Positions 1 through 7,328 of a DNA stretch of 17,163 nucleotides are shown here, piece after piece; the stretch's first letter is position 1, and every line of letters starts with the position of its first letter. Below the pieces are notes generated by a model. That model worked only from the letters and a program-made list of their open reading frames with translations. It had not been told where the DNA came from and did no database searches. A program made the position numbers and the translations under genes. Source of the stretch: Syntrophomonas sp964422685 (GTDB taxonomy: Bacteria > Bacillota > Syntrophomonadia > Syntrophomonadales > Syntrophomonadaceae). The stretch lies in assembly GCA_964422685.1 (NCBI GenBank), contig CAYRCG010000029.1:1-17163 (forward strand), in the 5' to 3' direction.

Positions 1-1777
1 TGATATTATGCACTAATTGCAAGGTGTCCCGGCGGATTTCCGCCATGAAATCCGGCCTTTTCCCATGGCCTTTAGCGATCTCCGCCAGCCTTTGTTCCCA
101 TTGGGCCGTCAATTCCGGTGAGCAAAGGTCTTCAGGAGCCAAATCCATCAATTGTATAGCTTTGGAGGTAGGCAGCAGTTCCTTTCCCTGGCGCTCCATG
201 TAACTGCTGCGAATGAGCTTTTCGATAATTTCCGCCCTGGTGGCCGGGGTGCCTAAGCCGCTGCCTTTGATGGATTCGCGCAGTTTTTTATCTTCCACTA
301 ATTTGCCGCAATTCTCCATGGCGCTAAGGAGGGTGCCCTCGGTATAGCGAGGCGGAGCCTTGGTCTTATGCTTGTTGGCTTTGCCGGATATTACCTCAAA
401 CCTATCGCCTTTTTGATGACGTGCCAGGGTCTGTTCCGGTAATTGCTCTTCCTCTTTCTCATCCCTGTCCGCCAGGATAGCCTGCACAGCCCGCCAGCCT
501 TTATCTATTTCCACCTTGCCCCGGGAATAGAAATCTTCTCCCGCTACCCCGGTTACAATAGTAGTTTGTTCATAGCGATAGGGAGGATAAAGGACTGCCA
601 GGAAGCGCCGGGCTATGAGGTCATAGAGCCTTCTTTCTTCTTCGTTGAGGGAATTAAACTTTAAGCTCTGTTCAGTAGGAATAATAGCATGATGGTCGCT
701 CACCTTCTTATTATCGACCAGGCGTTTGCCGGGCTGCAGAGTTTTTTGTAAAAGAGGACGGGCTAAATCCGCATAGGGTCCCACCCCCATGCCTTTCAGA
801 CGCAGGGAGAGGGTAGGGACAATATCTTCGGTAATATAGCGGGAATCGGTGCGGGGATAAGTCACCAGCTTATGTACTTCATAAAGGTCCTGCAGAATAG
901 ACAGGGTTTTCTGCGCCGACCAGCCCAGACGGCGGTTGGCTTCCCGCTGCAGTTCGGTCAAATCATAAGCTAGGGGCGGCGCCTCGCTTTTAGCCACGGT
1001 TTGCACATCCCTTATAGCAGCCGTTTGCCCCTTGATGCGGGAGATTATGCCCTCTGCCTGGGCATAATCGAAGATTCTTCCCCCGTCCTTACCCCGCCAG
1101 TCTCCATAATAAGCAGAGAAATCGGCTCTAATGGTCCAATAGTCGCGTGGGATAAAATCCTTAATCTCCTTTTCCCGCTTGACTATCATAGCCAGGGTAG
1201 GGGTTTGCACCCGCCCGGCATTGAGCTGGGCATTATATTTGCAACTCAGGCTGCGGGTTACATTCAGTCCGATTAGCCAATCCGCTTCCGCCCGGCAGAC
1301 TGCCGCGGCGTAAAGGTTATTATATTGCGTACCCGGCTGTAAACGGGCAAAACCCTCCCGGATGGCGTTATCGGTCTGTGAAGAAATCCATAGCCTTTTG
1401 AAAGGCTTTTTCCAGCGGACCGCTTCCATGATCCAGCGGGCTACCAATTCTCCTTCCCGTCCGGCATCAGTGGCGATTATCAATTCGGCGATATCATTCC
1501 TTTGCATAAGTCCTTTTACTACCTGGAATTGATGGGAGGTTCCTTTGATAACCTTCAATTTCATTTTATCAGGGAGCATGGGGAGGTCTTCCATCCGCCA
1601 TTGTTTTAACTTTTTATCGTAATCGTCCGGCTCCGCCAGGGTGACCAGATGCCCTAAAGCCCAGGTTACCACATAGCGGGGTCCTTCTATATAACCTTTG
1701 CTTTTTTTGCCGCATTGCAAAACCCGGGCTATCTCCCGGGCCACACTGGGCTTTTCCGCCAAAACTAAAGATTTCAT
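1..1777 (-). CDS. topB: DNA topoisomerase III, 3' end beyond window
   Basis: Type IA topoisomerase that relaxes and decatenates DNA by passing strands through a transient single-strand break. Translating the minus strand from ATG at 1777 gives 592 open codons reaching the window edge without a stop. The start MKSLVLAEKPSVA carries the Toprim glutamate (E8). TDAGREGE at residues 103-110 is the acidic metal-binding motif typical of Firmicute TopB. The active-site tyrosine lies in LVTYPRTDSRYI (Y307). Firmicute TopB is usually a little over 700 residues, so roughly the last 130 are missing. An AGAGGT ribosome-binding site sits just upstream of the start, and an extended -10 promoter lies further up. 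It is transcribed away from the injection-system genes and is probably a neighbour, not a component. No defect is seen. Confidence 0.95.
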   Translation of the reverse strand, partial: MKSLVLAEKPSVAREIARVLQCGKKSKGYIEGPRYVVTWALGHLVTLAEPDDYDKKLKQWRMEDLPMLPDKMKLKVIKGTSHQFQVVKGLMQRNDIAELIIATDAGREGELVARWIMEAVRWKKPFKRLWISSQTDNAIREGFARLQPGTQYNNLYAAAVCRAEADWLIGLNVTRSLSCKYNAQLNAGRVQTPTLAMIVKREKEIKDFIPRDYWTIRADFSAYYGDWRGKDGGRIFDYAQAEGIISRIKGQTAAIRDVQTVAKSEAPPLAYDLTELQREANRRLGWSAQKTLSILQDLYEVHKLVTYPRTDSRYITEDIVPTLSLRLKGMGVGPYADLARPLLQKTLQPGKRLVDNKKVSDHHAIIPTEQSLKFNSLNEEERRLYDLIARRFLAVLYPPYRYEQTTIVTGVAGEDFYSRGKVEIDKGWRAVQAILADRDEKEEEQLPEQTLARHQKGDRFEVISGKANKHKTKAPPRYTEGTLLSAMENCGKLVEDKKLRESIKGSGLGTPATRAEIIEKLIRSSYMERQGKELLPTSKAIQLMDLAPEDLCSPELTAQWEQRLAEIAKGHGKRPDFMAEIRRDTLQLVHNI

Positions 1778-1867
1778 AGCCTAATACCTCTATTCATAAA
1801 TGCTTTAGCGAAGCAAGGGATGGAGGAAGATGATTATGCATTTACTCCCCGCCTCGATGCTGCCACT

Positions 1868-1876
1868 ATTATAGCA
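1868..1876 (-). promoter_or_regulatory. extended -10 promoter for topB
   Basis: On the minus strand this reads TGCTATAAT: a perfect TATAAT preceded by the TGn extension. No good -35 is seen 16-18 bases upstream, which is tolerated for extended -10 promoters. Transcription would begin near 1861, leaving a leader of about 85 bases before topB. Confidence 0.5.
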
Positions 1877-1947
1877 TAAATACCGGCTTGCTCCGCCAGC
1901 CCCAAAGTAAGGGCGGCCCCCGGCATTTACCGAAGCTGAAGGAAGTG

Positions 1948-1966
1948 TGATGCGAAAATCGCATCA
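1948..1966. promoter_or_regulatory. 7-bp dyad, possible operator
   Basis: TGATGCG and CGCATCA are perfect inverted arms separated by AAAAT. No U-tract follows on either strand, so an intrinsic terminator is unlikely. It lies between the divergent promoters, about 20 bases upstream of the conserved element at 1986-2004. It could be a repressor or regulator site; there is no further evidence. Confidence 0.35.
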
Positions 1967-1985
1967 GCCCTTTATATTTAACGGG

Positions 1986-2017
1986 TTATAAATTTGTTTA
2001 TAGTGCTGTTGTAAAAT
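1986..2017 (+). promoter_or_regulatory. promoter module for the first AAA+ gene, shared with the sheath gene
   Basis: The 19 bases at 1986-2004 match 12673-12691 upstream of the sheath gene at 18 positions. Seven bases later comes TAAAAT (2012-2017), five of six to the -10 consensus; the sheath copy has TATTAT at the same offset. There is no recognisable -35, and the conserved block covers where it should be. The block is a hyphenated dyad (TATAAA, TTTG, TTTATA at 1987-2002), as expected for a dimeric activator. An alternative reading with TTGTTT at 1994 as -35 and TAACAT at 2017 as -10 is poorer. Confidence 0.5.
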
Positions 2018-2059
2018 AACATATATCCTTATAGCTATCTTTATTCAGGGGGATTTCCC

Positions 2060-4303
2060 ATGCGGGTAGAAGAGCTGTATTCCAGCTATTTCGATATTAA
2101 TTGCAAAGATTTACCCTATAGTAATGAGCGGGAGTATATTCAGAATTTATTATCATTTCTGGATATTATCCTGAATGTGGCCTGTGCTTACAAGGGAATG
2201 AATAAGGATCATGCGACACTTAATGTTGCTGATGCTCACCTGCGCGGATTATCTATTTCACCTGCTGAAATCGTGGATGCTCTCTTATCCTATCGCCTGG
2301 AGGAACGCGCAAAAGGGGTTGCCGTAGAAATTAAAGGACAGGTAGAAACAGCCTATGAACATATAGAACTTCGGCTCAGAGCTGCTCTCGCGGCGGGTTT
2401 CACCCCTAAGCTAAAAGTGCTGGTTAATAAATTTCGCCTCAATGACTTCGAGAGGTTTTTACTGCTCCTGTCTTTATCCTCAGTTTTTGACAGAAAATAC
2501 GAATCAATCTATGCTTTTCTTCACAACAATGTTAAAGAAAGACAAGCTACCAAGGGATTAGCCATCACCCTGTATAAGATGTTTTTTCACTTTGAAGATT
2601 ACCATCTCGCTCGCAGTCTGAAAGCTGAGGGTAATTTTTTCAGATTTCTTGCGGAAAATACCGGCGAGGCTGCCAATGAACCCGGCCTGGCCGATAAAAT
2701 CGTTCTCAGGCGCCGAGTGAGCTCTTTTATATTTGGTATAAACCGAATCGACCAGGGACTGGCAGACTTTGTGAGCTTCTTTGATAGGAGTGAGCGCATA
2801 GAAGGTATTCACATCCGGCATGATGAATACTACCGAATACAGAGTTATATCGAGGATGTCATGTATAATGCCAAAGGATTGGGGAATGTCTTGAACCTGT
2901 ACGGACAGAATGGTATCGGCAAAAAGCATATGCTCAAACAAGCTGCCCAAGCCCTGGGATTTAACCTTATTTTTATTGATTGTGCGCAGTTAAAACTCCG
3001 CAGCCATAGCTCCATAAGACCCTTGATGGATAAGATCTACCTTGAATACATGCTAAGTGGATCAATTCCCTGTTTTATTAATATGGAGCAAAATGAAAGC
3101 CCGGGCGATGAGGAAGAAAGAGCCAAGAACCGGGATCTGCGGCTGCTTACTATAATTGAGTATATAGAAAAGGAATTCTGCTTGGCTATATGGCTGTCTG
3201 CAGTGAAGGAGGATGAATTAACTGCAGGGCAGATCAGCCTGCTATGCCTGGAGCTGCCTATGCTTACCGTAGGTGAGCGCATCGTGCTCTGGGATGTGTA
3301 TTCCCGGGAGTATAAGCTGGCAGAGGATATAGATACCGTACTCTGTGCCAACCAATACATATTGACTCCCAAGACGATTAAGGATGTTCTTGATACGGCT
3401 GGCGCTTTGGCCGCATGTGAAGATAGAATTATAATTGAAAAAAAAGATATTCTGCAGGGCGTAAAGCAACACTCGGTGAATCAATTAGGCCGCCTGGCAA
3501 CCCTTATCAATGCAGTTTTTACCTGGGATGATCTGGTCATTGATGAGGAGCAAAAGCGAGAGATGCAAATGATCTGCAACCAGGTAAAATATCGCAATGT
3601 GGTCGGTGAAGAATGGGGCTTTCATGCGAAAACTCCTTATGGCAGAGGGCTTTGCGCCTTGTTTTATGGTTCCCCAGGCACCGGCAAGACCATGGCGGTG
3701 CAAGTAATGGGCAATGAGTTGGGATTAGATATTTACCGCATAGACTTGTCACAACTGGTCAGCAAATATATCGGTGAAACGGAAAAAAACATCTCTGATC
3801 TTTTCCGAAAAGCGAAAAACATCAATGCTTTGTTGTTTTTTGATGAGGCAGATTCCCTCTTTGCTAAAAGGTCGGAAGTAAAAGATTCCCATGACCGCTA
3901 TGCCAATGCGGACACCTCTCACCTTTTGCAGAAGCTGGAGGAATATGAGGGAATATCTATACTCGCAACTAATTATATAAACAACATTGACGATGCCTTT
4001 AAACGGCGCATCAAATTTGTGATAAATTTCGTGTTTCCCACCCCCGAGGTCAGGCTCAAGCTTTGGAAAACGCTTATTCCGAAGCAAGCGAAAATTGAAG
4101 AGGAGATTGACCTGGAGTATTTTGCCGATACCTTTGAGTTGGCCGGAAGCAATATCAAGGATATTCTTACTACCGCGGCTTATATAGCTGCCTCAGAATA
4201 TACCGGATTAGCCAATCGCCATATTGTGGAGGCAATAAGGCTGAATTATAAAAAATATGGCAAGATTCTAAATGATGAGGATTTTGGGTATTTGGGTAAA
4301 TAA
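2060..4303 (+). CDS. AAA+ ATPase of the contractile injection system (first copy)
   Basis: A 747-residue protein with an N-terminal helical region (about 1-260), a degenerate ATPase unit and an active AAA+ module. The first unit has a Walker A-like GQNGIGKK (282-289) with lysine where Ser/Thr is expected, and its Walker B region reads CFINMEQ instead of a D-E pair, so it probably does not hydrolyse ATP. The second is canonical: GSPGTGKT (537-544), FFDEAD (D595, E596), a sensor-1 ATNY motif and an arginine-rich AFKRRIKF. Ordered this way it resembles the ATPase found in Afp/PVC-type loci (Afp15-like), thought to act in assembly or release of the particle; that role is inferred. AGGGGGA lies seven bases before the ATG. 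A paralogue lies at 9595-11664. Confidence 0.88.
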   Translation: MRVEELYSSYFDINCKDLPYSNEREYIQNLLSFLDIILNVACAYKGMNKDHATLNVADAHLRGLSISPAEIVDALLSYRLEERAKGVAVEIKGQVETAYEHIELRLRAALAAGFTPKLKVLVNKFRLNDFERFLLLLSLSSVFDRKYESIYAFLHNNVKERQATKGLAITLYKMFFHFEDYHLARSLKAEGNFFRFLAENTGEAANEPGLADKIVLRRRVSSFIFGINRIDQGLADFVSFFDRSERIEGIHIRHDEYYRIQSYIEDVMYNAKGLGNVLNLYGQNGIGKKHMLKQAAQALGFNLIFIDCAQLKLRSHSSIRPLMDKIYLEYMLSGSIPCFINMEQNESPGDEEERAKNRDLRLLTIIEYIEKEFCLAIWLSAVKEDELTAGQISLLCLELPMLTVGERIVLWDVYSREYKLAEDIDTVLCANQYILTPKTIKDVLDTAGALAACEDRIIIEKKDILQGVKQHSVNQLGRLATLINAVFTWDDLVIDEEQKREMQMICNQVKYRNVVGEEWGFHAKTPYGRGLCALFYGSPGTGKTMAVQVMGNELGLDIYRIDLSQLVSKYIGETEKNISDLFRKAKNINALLFFDEADSLFAKRSEVKDSHDRYANADTSHLLQKLEEYEGISILATNYINNIDDAFKRRIKFVINFVFPTPEVRLKLWKTLIPKQAKIEEEIDLEYFADTFELAGSNIKDILTTAAYIAASEYTGLANRHIVEAIRLNYKKYGKILNDEDFGYLGK

Positions 4304-4313
4304 AGGTTCTATT

Positions 4314-4360
4314 GCAAAAACCTCTTTTTGTTGCATAAGGCTTGCATAAATATGCAAAAC
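4314..4360 (+). repeat. 47-base segment repeated at 7244-7290 (copy 1)
   Basis: It aligns without gaps to 7244-7290, with 32 of 47 positions identical, including GCAAAAACC at the start, GCATAA in the middle and AATA with GCAA near the end. Both copies lie within 20 bases after a stop codon. The second half overlaps the left inverted repeat of the 4340-4543 element, so copy 2 may be a relic of a similar element. Confidence 0.35.
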
Positions 4361-4543
4361 GAGCGTTGGCGAAGCATGGATGCAACACCCGGCGAAGGCG
4401 AAGGGGCGAAAGGGGGCGAGCGACAGGAGGTCGCGAGAGCGCTACCTCCCATGGACGGGAGATTAGCGCGGTACCCCTTGAGCCGCGAGACAAGCCGTAG
4501 CTGTTGCCCATGCGTAGACTGCGAGGGGAATATGTATGCAAGC
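4340..4543. mobile_element. 204-bp MITE-like element with terminal inverted repeats
   Basis: GCTTGCATAAATAT at 4340-4353 and ATATGTATGCAAGC at 4530-4543 are inverted copies with one mismatch in 14. The interior is strikingly GC-rich against AT-rich flanks and full of potential structure: GGAGGT/ACCTCC enclosing GCG/CGC at 4426-4449, CGCGG/CCGCG at 4467-4487, and four GGCGAA repeats between 4368 and 4410. No transposase is encoded. GCATAA occurs just outside both ends (4333-4338 and 4548-4553), but not exactly abutting, so a target duplication is not proven. It could be a non-autonomous mobile element, a dispersed structured repeat or a structured RNA; genome copy number would decide. Confidence 0.5.
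4426..4449 (+). other. stable hairpin inside the GC-rich element
   Basis: The arms GGAGGT and ACCTCC, then GCG and CGC after one mismatch, close an AGAG loop. There is no U-tract, so this is not an intrinsic terminator. The GGAGG is buried in the stem and no start codon follows at a useful distance, so it is not a ribosome-binding site. Confidence 0.5.
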
Positions 4544-4598
4544 GATCGCATAATTATTACTTTTTGCAGCGGAATAAATAAAGGAAAAGGAGTATTTT

Positions 4599-5117
4599 AT
4601 GAGCGCAGCATGGGAAGTGAACTTTCTGGAATTTCTCCAGGTAATACTTAATGAGATGGCTTCGGACACGGAATTGGATTTAGGTGACGAGAATGATGAG
4701 CAGCCGAAGCTTCGCTGTATTTTCCCCGTGATACGCGGCGGGGAAATTGGTTTAGCCATGGAAATAACGGTGGAACACTTGAAAACAGACAGCAGTCAGC
4801 TTCAACTCTACTGCATGATTTTTGACAGCATACCCCCGGCATCCCTGCCGGAAATGGAAAAAATCATAATGCGGCTGAATGAGTTTATTACCTTGGGCAA
4901 TTTCGGCATCTATTACCGCAGCCGTCAGGTGTTTTTTAATCATGCTTATAGCGTTGAAACCGATACTAATGCGGATGGGGTTTTAAAAAATATCGGGGTA
5001 ACGCTGGATATAATAATGGAAACGATTGATAATGCTTACGATCTGCTGCAACAGGCGGTTAATATGGAAATTACCTGTGCTGAGGCGGTAGAAAAAAATC
5101 TTGTTCTCGTACAATAA
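4599..5117 (+). CDS. YbjN/CesT-chaperone-like small protein
   Basis: A 172-residue acidic protein with no signal peptide or membrane segment. The pattern in residues 88-150 (a helix with an LNEF-type motif, GNFGIYY, a strand, then VETDTN and a long amphipathic helix) resembles the YbjN family and type III secretion chaperones of the CesT fold. This is pattern recognition, not a search result. Such proteins bind partner proteins and keep them soluble or secretion-ready. The gene follows the AAA+ ATPase and precedes the glycine-rich protein by 20 bases, so that protein is the natural candidate partner. AAAGGAG lies about seven bases before the ATG. Pvc16/DUF4255, common in these loci, was considered, but I do not see its features. 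Confidence 0.6.
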   Translation: MSAAWEVNFLEFLQVILNEMASDTELDLGDENDEQPKLRCIFPVIRGGEIGLAMEITVEHLKTDSSQLQLYCMIFDSIPPASLPEMEKIIMRLNEFITLGNFGIYYRSRQVFFNHAYSVETDTNADGVLKNIGVTLDIIMETIDNAYDLLQQAVNMEITCAEAVEKNLVLVQ

Positions 5118-5137
5118 AAGAGAGGAGGAATCTCATA

Positions 5138-7224
5138 ATGCCCCCAAAAAGCCAAGAACCGGAACAGAAAAAAAGCGATGAAGCTGAAGAACAGAACCAG
5201 CAAGCAGAAACGGAGCCAAGAACCGGAGATGCCGCTGAACAGGCACCGGAGCCGGTAGAAACAGGTGCTCCCAGTGATGCTGATCAGGAAAACCTGCTGG
5301 ATAATCCTGTGCCTGAAAGTTCGACCGGGCCAACTGCGCCCGAGCCGGAGCAGGAATTGCCGCCTGCCCCCGCGGAGAATGAGGCCCCCCAGAGCGGTAC
5401 GCCGGATCAGGGCCAGCAGGCAGGACAAGAGGCTCAAACGGGGACGGAGACCACAACGCCGAGTTCTGAATCATCCCCGCCGAGTGCTGGAACAGCATCG
5501 CAGGCCGCTGGGGGTACCGCTGCTGCGCCTGCCGCTGCGCCGCCTGCTGCTGCGCCTGCCGCTGCACCGCCTGCCGCCGCACCGCCTGCTGCTGCTGCGC
5601 CTGCTGCGCCTGCTGCCGCTGCACCTGCTGCCGCACCGCCGGTGGAAGAATACGCCTTATTAAAAAAAGATGTGACTTCGCTTGTCGGTGAGGAAGTTGG
5701 GAAAAGAAAAGAGCTCCTGCAAAAGAAATATGTGGAGGATTGGAAACAGCAAAAGAGTAAGCGGGCAGAAGAACTCAGCGAAGATCTCGCTGATGATGAG
5801 AAGTCCAAGGAAGAAACGCGCCAATCAGTTGNNNNNNNNNNNNNNNNNNNNNNNNNNNNNNNNNNNNNNNNNNNNNNNNNNNNNNNNNNNNNNNNNNNNN
5901 NNNNNNNNNNNNNNNNNNNNNNNNNNNNNNNAGCGAAGATCTCGCTGATGATGAGAAGTCCAAGGAAGAAACGCGCCAATCAGTTGCTCTCCCCCGAAGA
6001 TCGCGTATTGAAAAGCACCTAAAGAGAGCTGATACAGCTAAGGAAGTCATCGATATAGGGGCTGATGTTGCAGATTTCGGTTTTTCCCGCGGTACTGATA
6101 TTGCTGATGCCGTATACAAAAAGAGAGACCCTGGAGGGAACGATAAAGCAACTAAGGACAAGAGCGAGACAACCGGCAAGGTAGGTAATTGGGCCGGTAT
6201 AGCTACCGGAGGATGGGGTATGGCTTCGGGTTTGTATGGGGCAGGCAGAAGCGGTTATCAGGCCAGACAAAAGAGTAAGAAGGGGGATGCCCGCGGTGCA
6301 AGGCTTTCACGCTTTGATACCGCCAGCAACCTTTTCGGGGCAGGAAGCGGGGCTCTTGGTGCATCCAGCGGAATAGCCGGACTTAAAGGTGCTGACGATG
6401 CCTCCGATTGGCTGGGCGCTGCTTCCGGTATGCTCGATACTGCCGGTGCTTTAACTAATTTTACTAAAGGGGCTTACCAAAAGAGAAGCTACGGAAAACT
6501 GGCTAGGCGCAGGGAGACCGTTGACAGCAAAGCAGAAATGTCCAACAAGCATATTGCTGCAAAAGAAAAATACAGAAAAATGAAAGCAGACTATGCTAAA
6601 GGTGATAAGGACGCACGCAGTAAAGAAAAACGTATGGAAATGCTAAGGCAGAGACACGAACATAAGCGTTCCAAGGACTTTACGGAGGCTATGCTTTCCG
6701 CTCAGGAGAATGCCAGTCGGAAATCCAAGGGGGGAAATTGGGGGATGGCCTCAGGAGGCTTGGGCACCTTGAGCAGCCTAATAGGCCTGGCCGGATCCTT
6801 TGCCAAGCAATTTGGGGGTGTCGGAGGAGCGATTGCGGGGGCGGTTCTCGGGGGAATCAGCGGGCTGATGAAGCTGGGTACTACGGTAGGGGATAAAATA
6901 GCTGAGGGAAAGGAAGAAAAAGCAGGGGAAAAATCAAGAGCTAAGCAGGGCGAGCAATACCTCAAAGACAAGGTAGCTTCTTTACTGAAAAAGCCAGAAG
7001 CCCAGGCTGATCATGTAAGCGAAGCGGAGGCAAGAGACATCGTCGCCCAACGTCTAGGTCTGGGGGATGCTTCTAAACCTGAGGAAGTCTACCGGAAGTT
7101 AGCGGAACGGCGCGCAGACCGAATTCTGAACAAGGAAGAAGGTTATAAGGAGGTTCTGGCGGCAATGGGCCTTTCGGAAAACGCCGATAAAGCCACGATC
7201 CTGGAAGCACTAGGCGTTTCTTAA
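5138..7224 (+). CDS. Pro/Ala-rich, glycine-rich hydrophobic protein, candidate cargo (interrupted by scaffold gap)
   Basis: As printed, the frame entering the N run (from 5138) and the frame ending at 7224 differ. Removing the 100 N and one copy of the flanking 55-base duplicate (155 bases) joins them into one open frame of 643 residues. Domains, numbered in the joined protein: an acidic, Gln/Pro-rich disordered region (1-126); an Ala/Pro low-complexity stretch (127-168); a charged, probably coiled-coil region (170-260); three glycine-rich hydrophobic segments near 298-325, 346-390 and 480-531, the last with GxxxG spacing; a Lys/Arg-rich region (390-475); and a charged helical C-terminus. The segments could insert into membranes, and the long disordered leader suits a tube-loaded effector. 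A tape-measure-like structural protein is the main alternative. GAGGAGG lies nine bases before the start. No enzyme motif is recognised. Confidence 0.7.
5518..5642 (+). repeat. low-complexity Ala/Pro-coding repeat
   Basis: GCT/GCC/GCG and CCT/CCG codons repeat irregularly and encode runs such as PAAAPPAAAP. It is an imperfect trinucleotide-type tract, prone to length change and misassembly. It probably forms an extended linker between the acidic N-terminus and the charged region. Confidence 0.85.
5777..5831 (+). repeat. 55-base duplicate left of the gap
   Basis: Identical at all 55 positions to 5932-5986, and it ends exactly where the N run begins. It is probably the same contig-end overlap printed twice, not a biological repeat. 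Confidence 0.9.
5832..5931. other. 100-N scaffold gap
   Basis: Exactly 100 N, the conventional placeholder for a gap of unknown size. Because the two flanks share a perfect 55-base terminal overlap, the real distance is probably zero. Confidence 0.97.
5932..5986 (+). repeat. 55-base duplicate right of the gap
   Basis: Second copy of 5777-5831, starting immediately after the N run. Its reading in the frame that continues to 7224 gives the same peptide (SEDLADDEKSKEETRQSV) as the left copy in its own frame, so the two should be merged. Confidence 0.9.
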
Positions 7225-7243
7225 TATTATAATTGATGTTACC

Positions 7244-7290
7244 GCAAAAACCCCAATCTGCCGCATAATAACTGTGTGAATAAGCAACAC
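7244..7290 (+). repeat. 47-base segment repeated at 4314-4360 (copy 2)
   Basis: Ungapped partner of 4314-4360 with 32 of 47 identities. It lies 20 bases after the stop of the glycine-rich protein gene and upstream of the regulator gene. GCAACACCGGC at its right end resembles GCAACACCCGGC inside the 4340-4543 element. It could be a degraded element end or a shared leader motif. Confidence 0.35.
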
Positions 7291-7328
7291 CGGCAGGAGA
7301 GCTCGTTTTCTGATTAAGAAGGGATACT

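Larger units (their letters stand above)
1778..2059. other. divergent intergenic region
   Basis: This 282-base gap separates topB (minus) from the first AAA+ gene (plus). I see no gene in it. It holds the topB extended -10 site, an inverted repeat with arms TAAATGC/GCATTTA at 1797-1803 and 1838-1844, a 7-bp dyad at 1948-1966, and the promoter module at 1986-2017. The stretch near 1808-1822 (GCGAAGCAAGGGATGG) loosely resembles GCGAAGCATGGATG inside the terminal-inverted-repeat element at 4340-4543, so a degraded relative of that element is possible. Confidence 0.6.
4304..4598. other. intergenic region occupied by a GC-rich element
   Basis: This 295-base gap lies between the first AAA+ gene and the chaperone-like gene. 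It begins with a weak CAAAAA/TTTTTG hairpin (about 4315-4330), followed by the 204-bp inverted-repeat element, and ends with the ribosome-binding site AAAGGAG for the next gene. An ORF crossing it (4328-4651) is probably not real, because it runs through the element and into the next gene. Confidence 0.6.

Noticed and set aside
4328..4651. 107-codon ORF through the GC-rich element
   Set aside because: It crosses the inverted-repeat element, overlaps the well-supported start at 4599, has no good ribosome-binding site and biased, non-protein-like composition.
5133..5636. Long minus-strand ORFs opposite the Pro/Ala-rich region
   Set aside because: They are shadows of the low-complexity GC-rich codon pattern, have no start context, and oppose a well-supported gene.
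5518..5642. CRISPR or regulatory repeat array
   Set aside because: The repeats are short degenerate Ala/Pro codons in frame, without spacers or a constant repeat unit.
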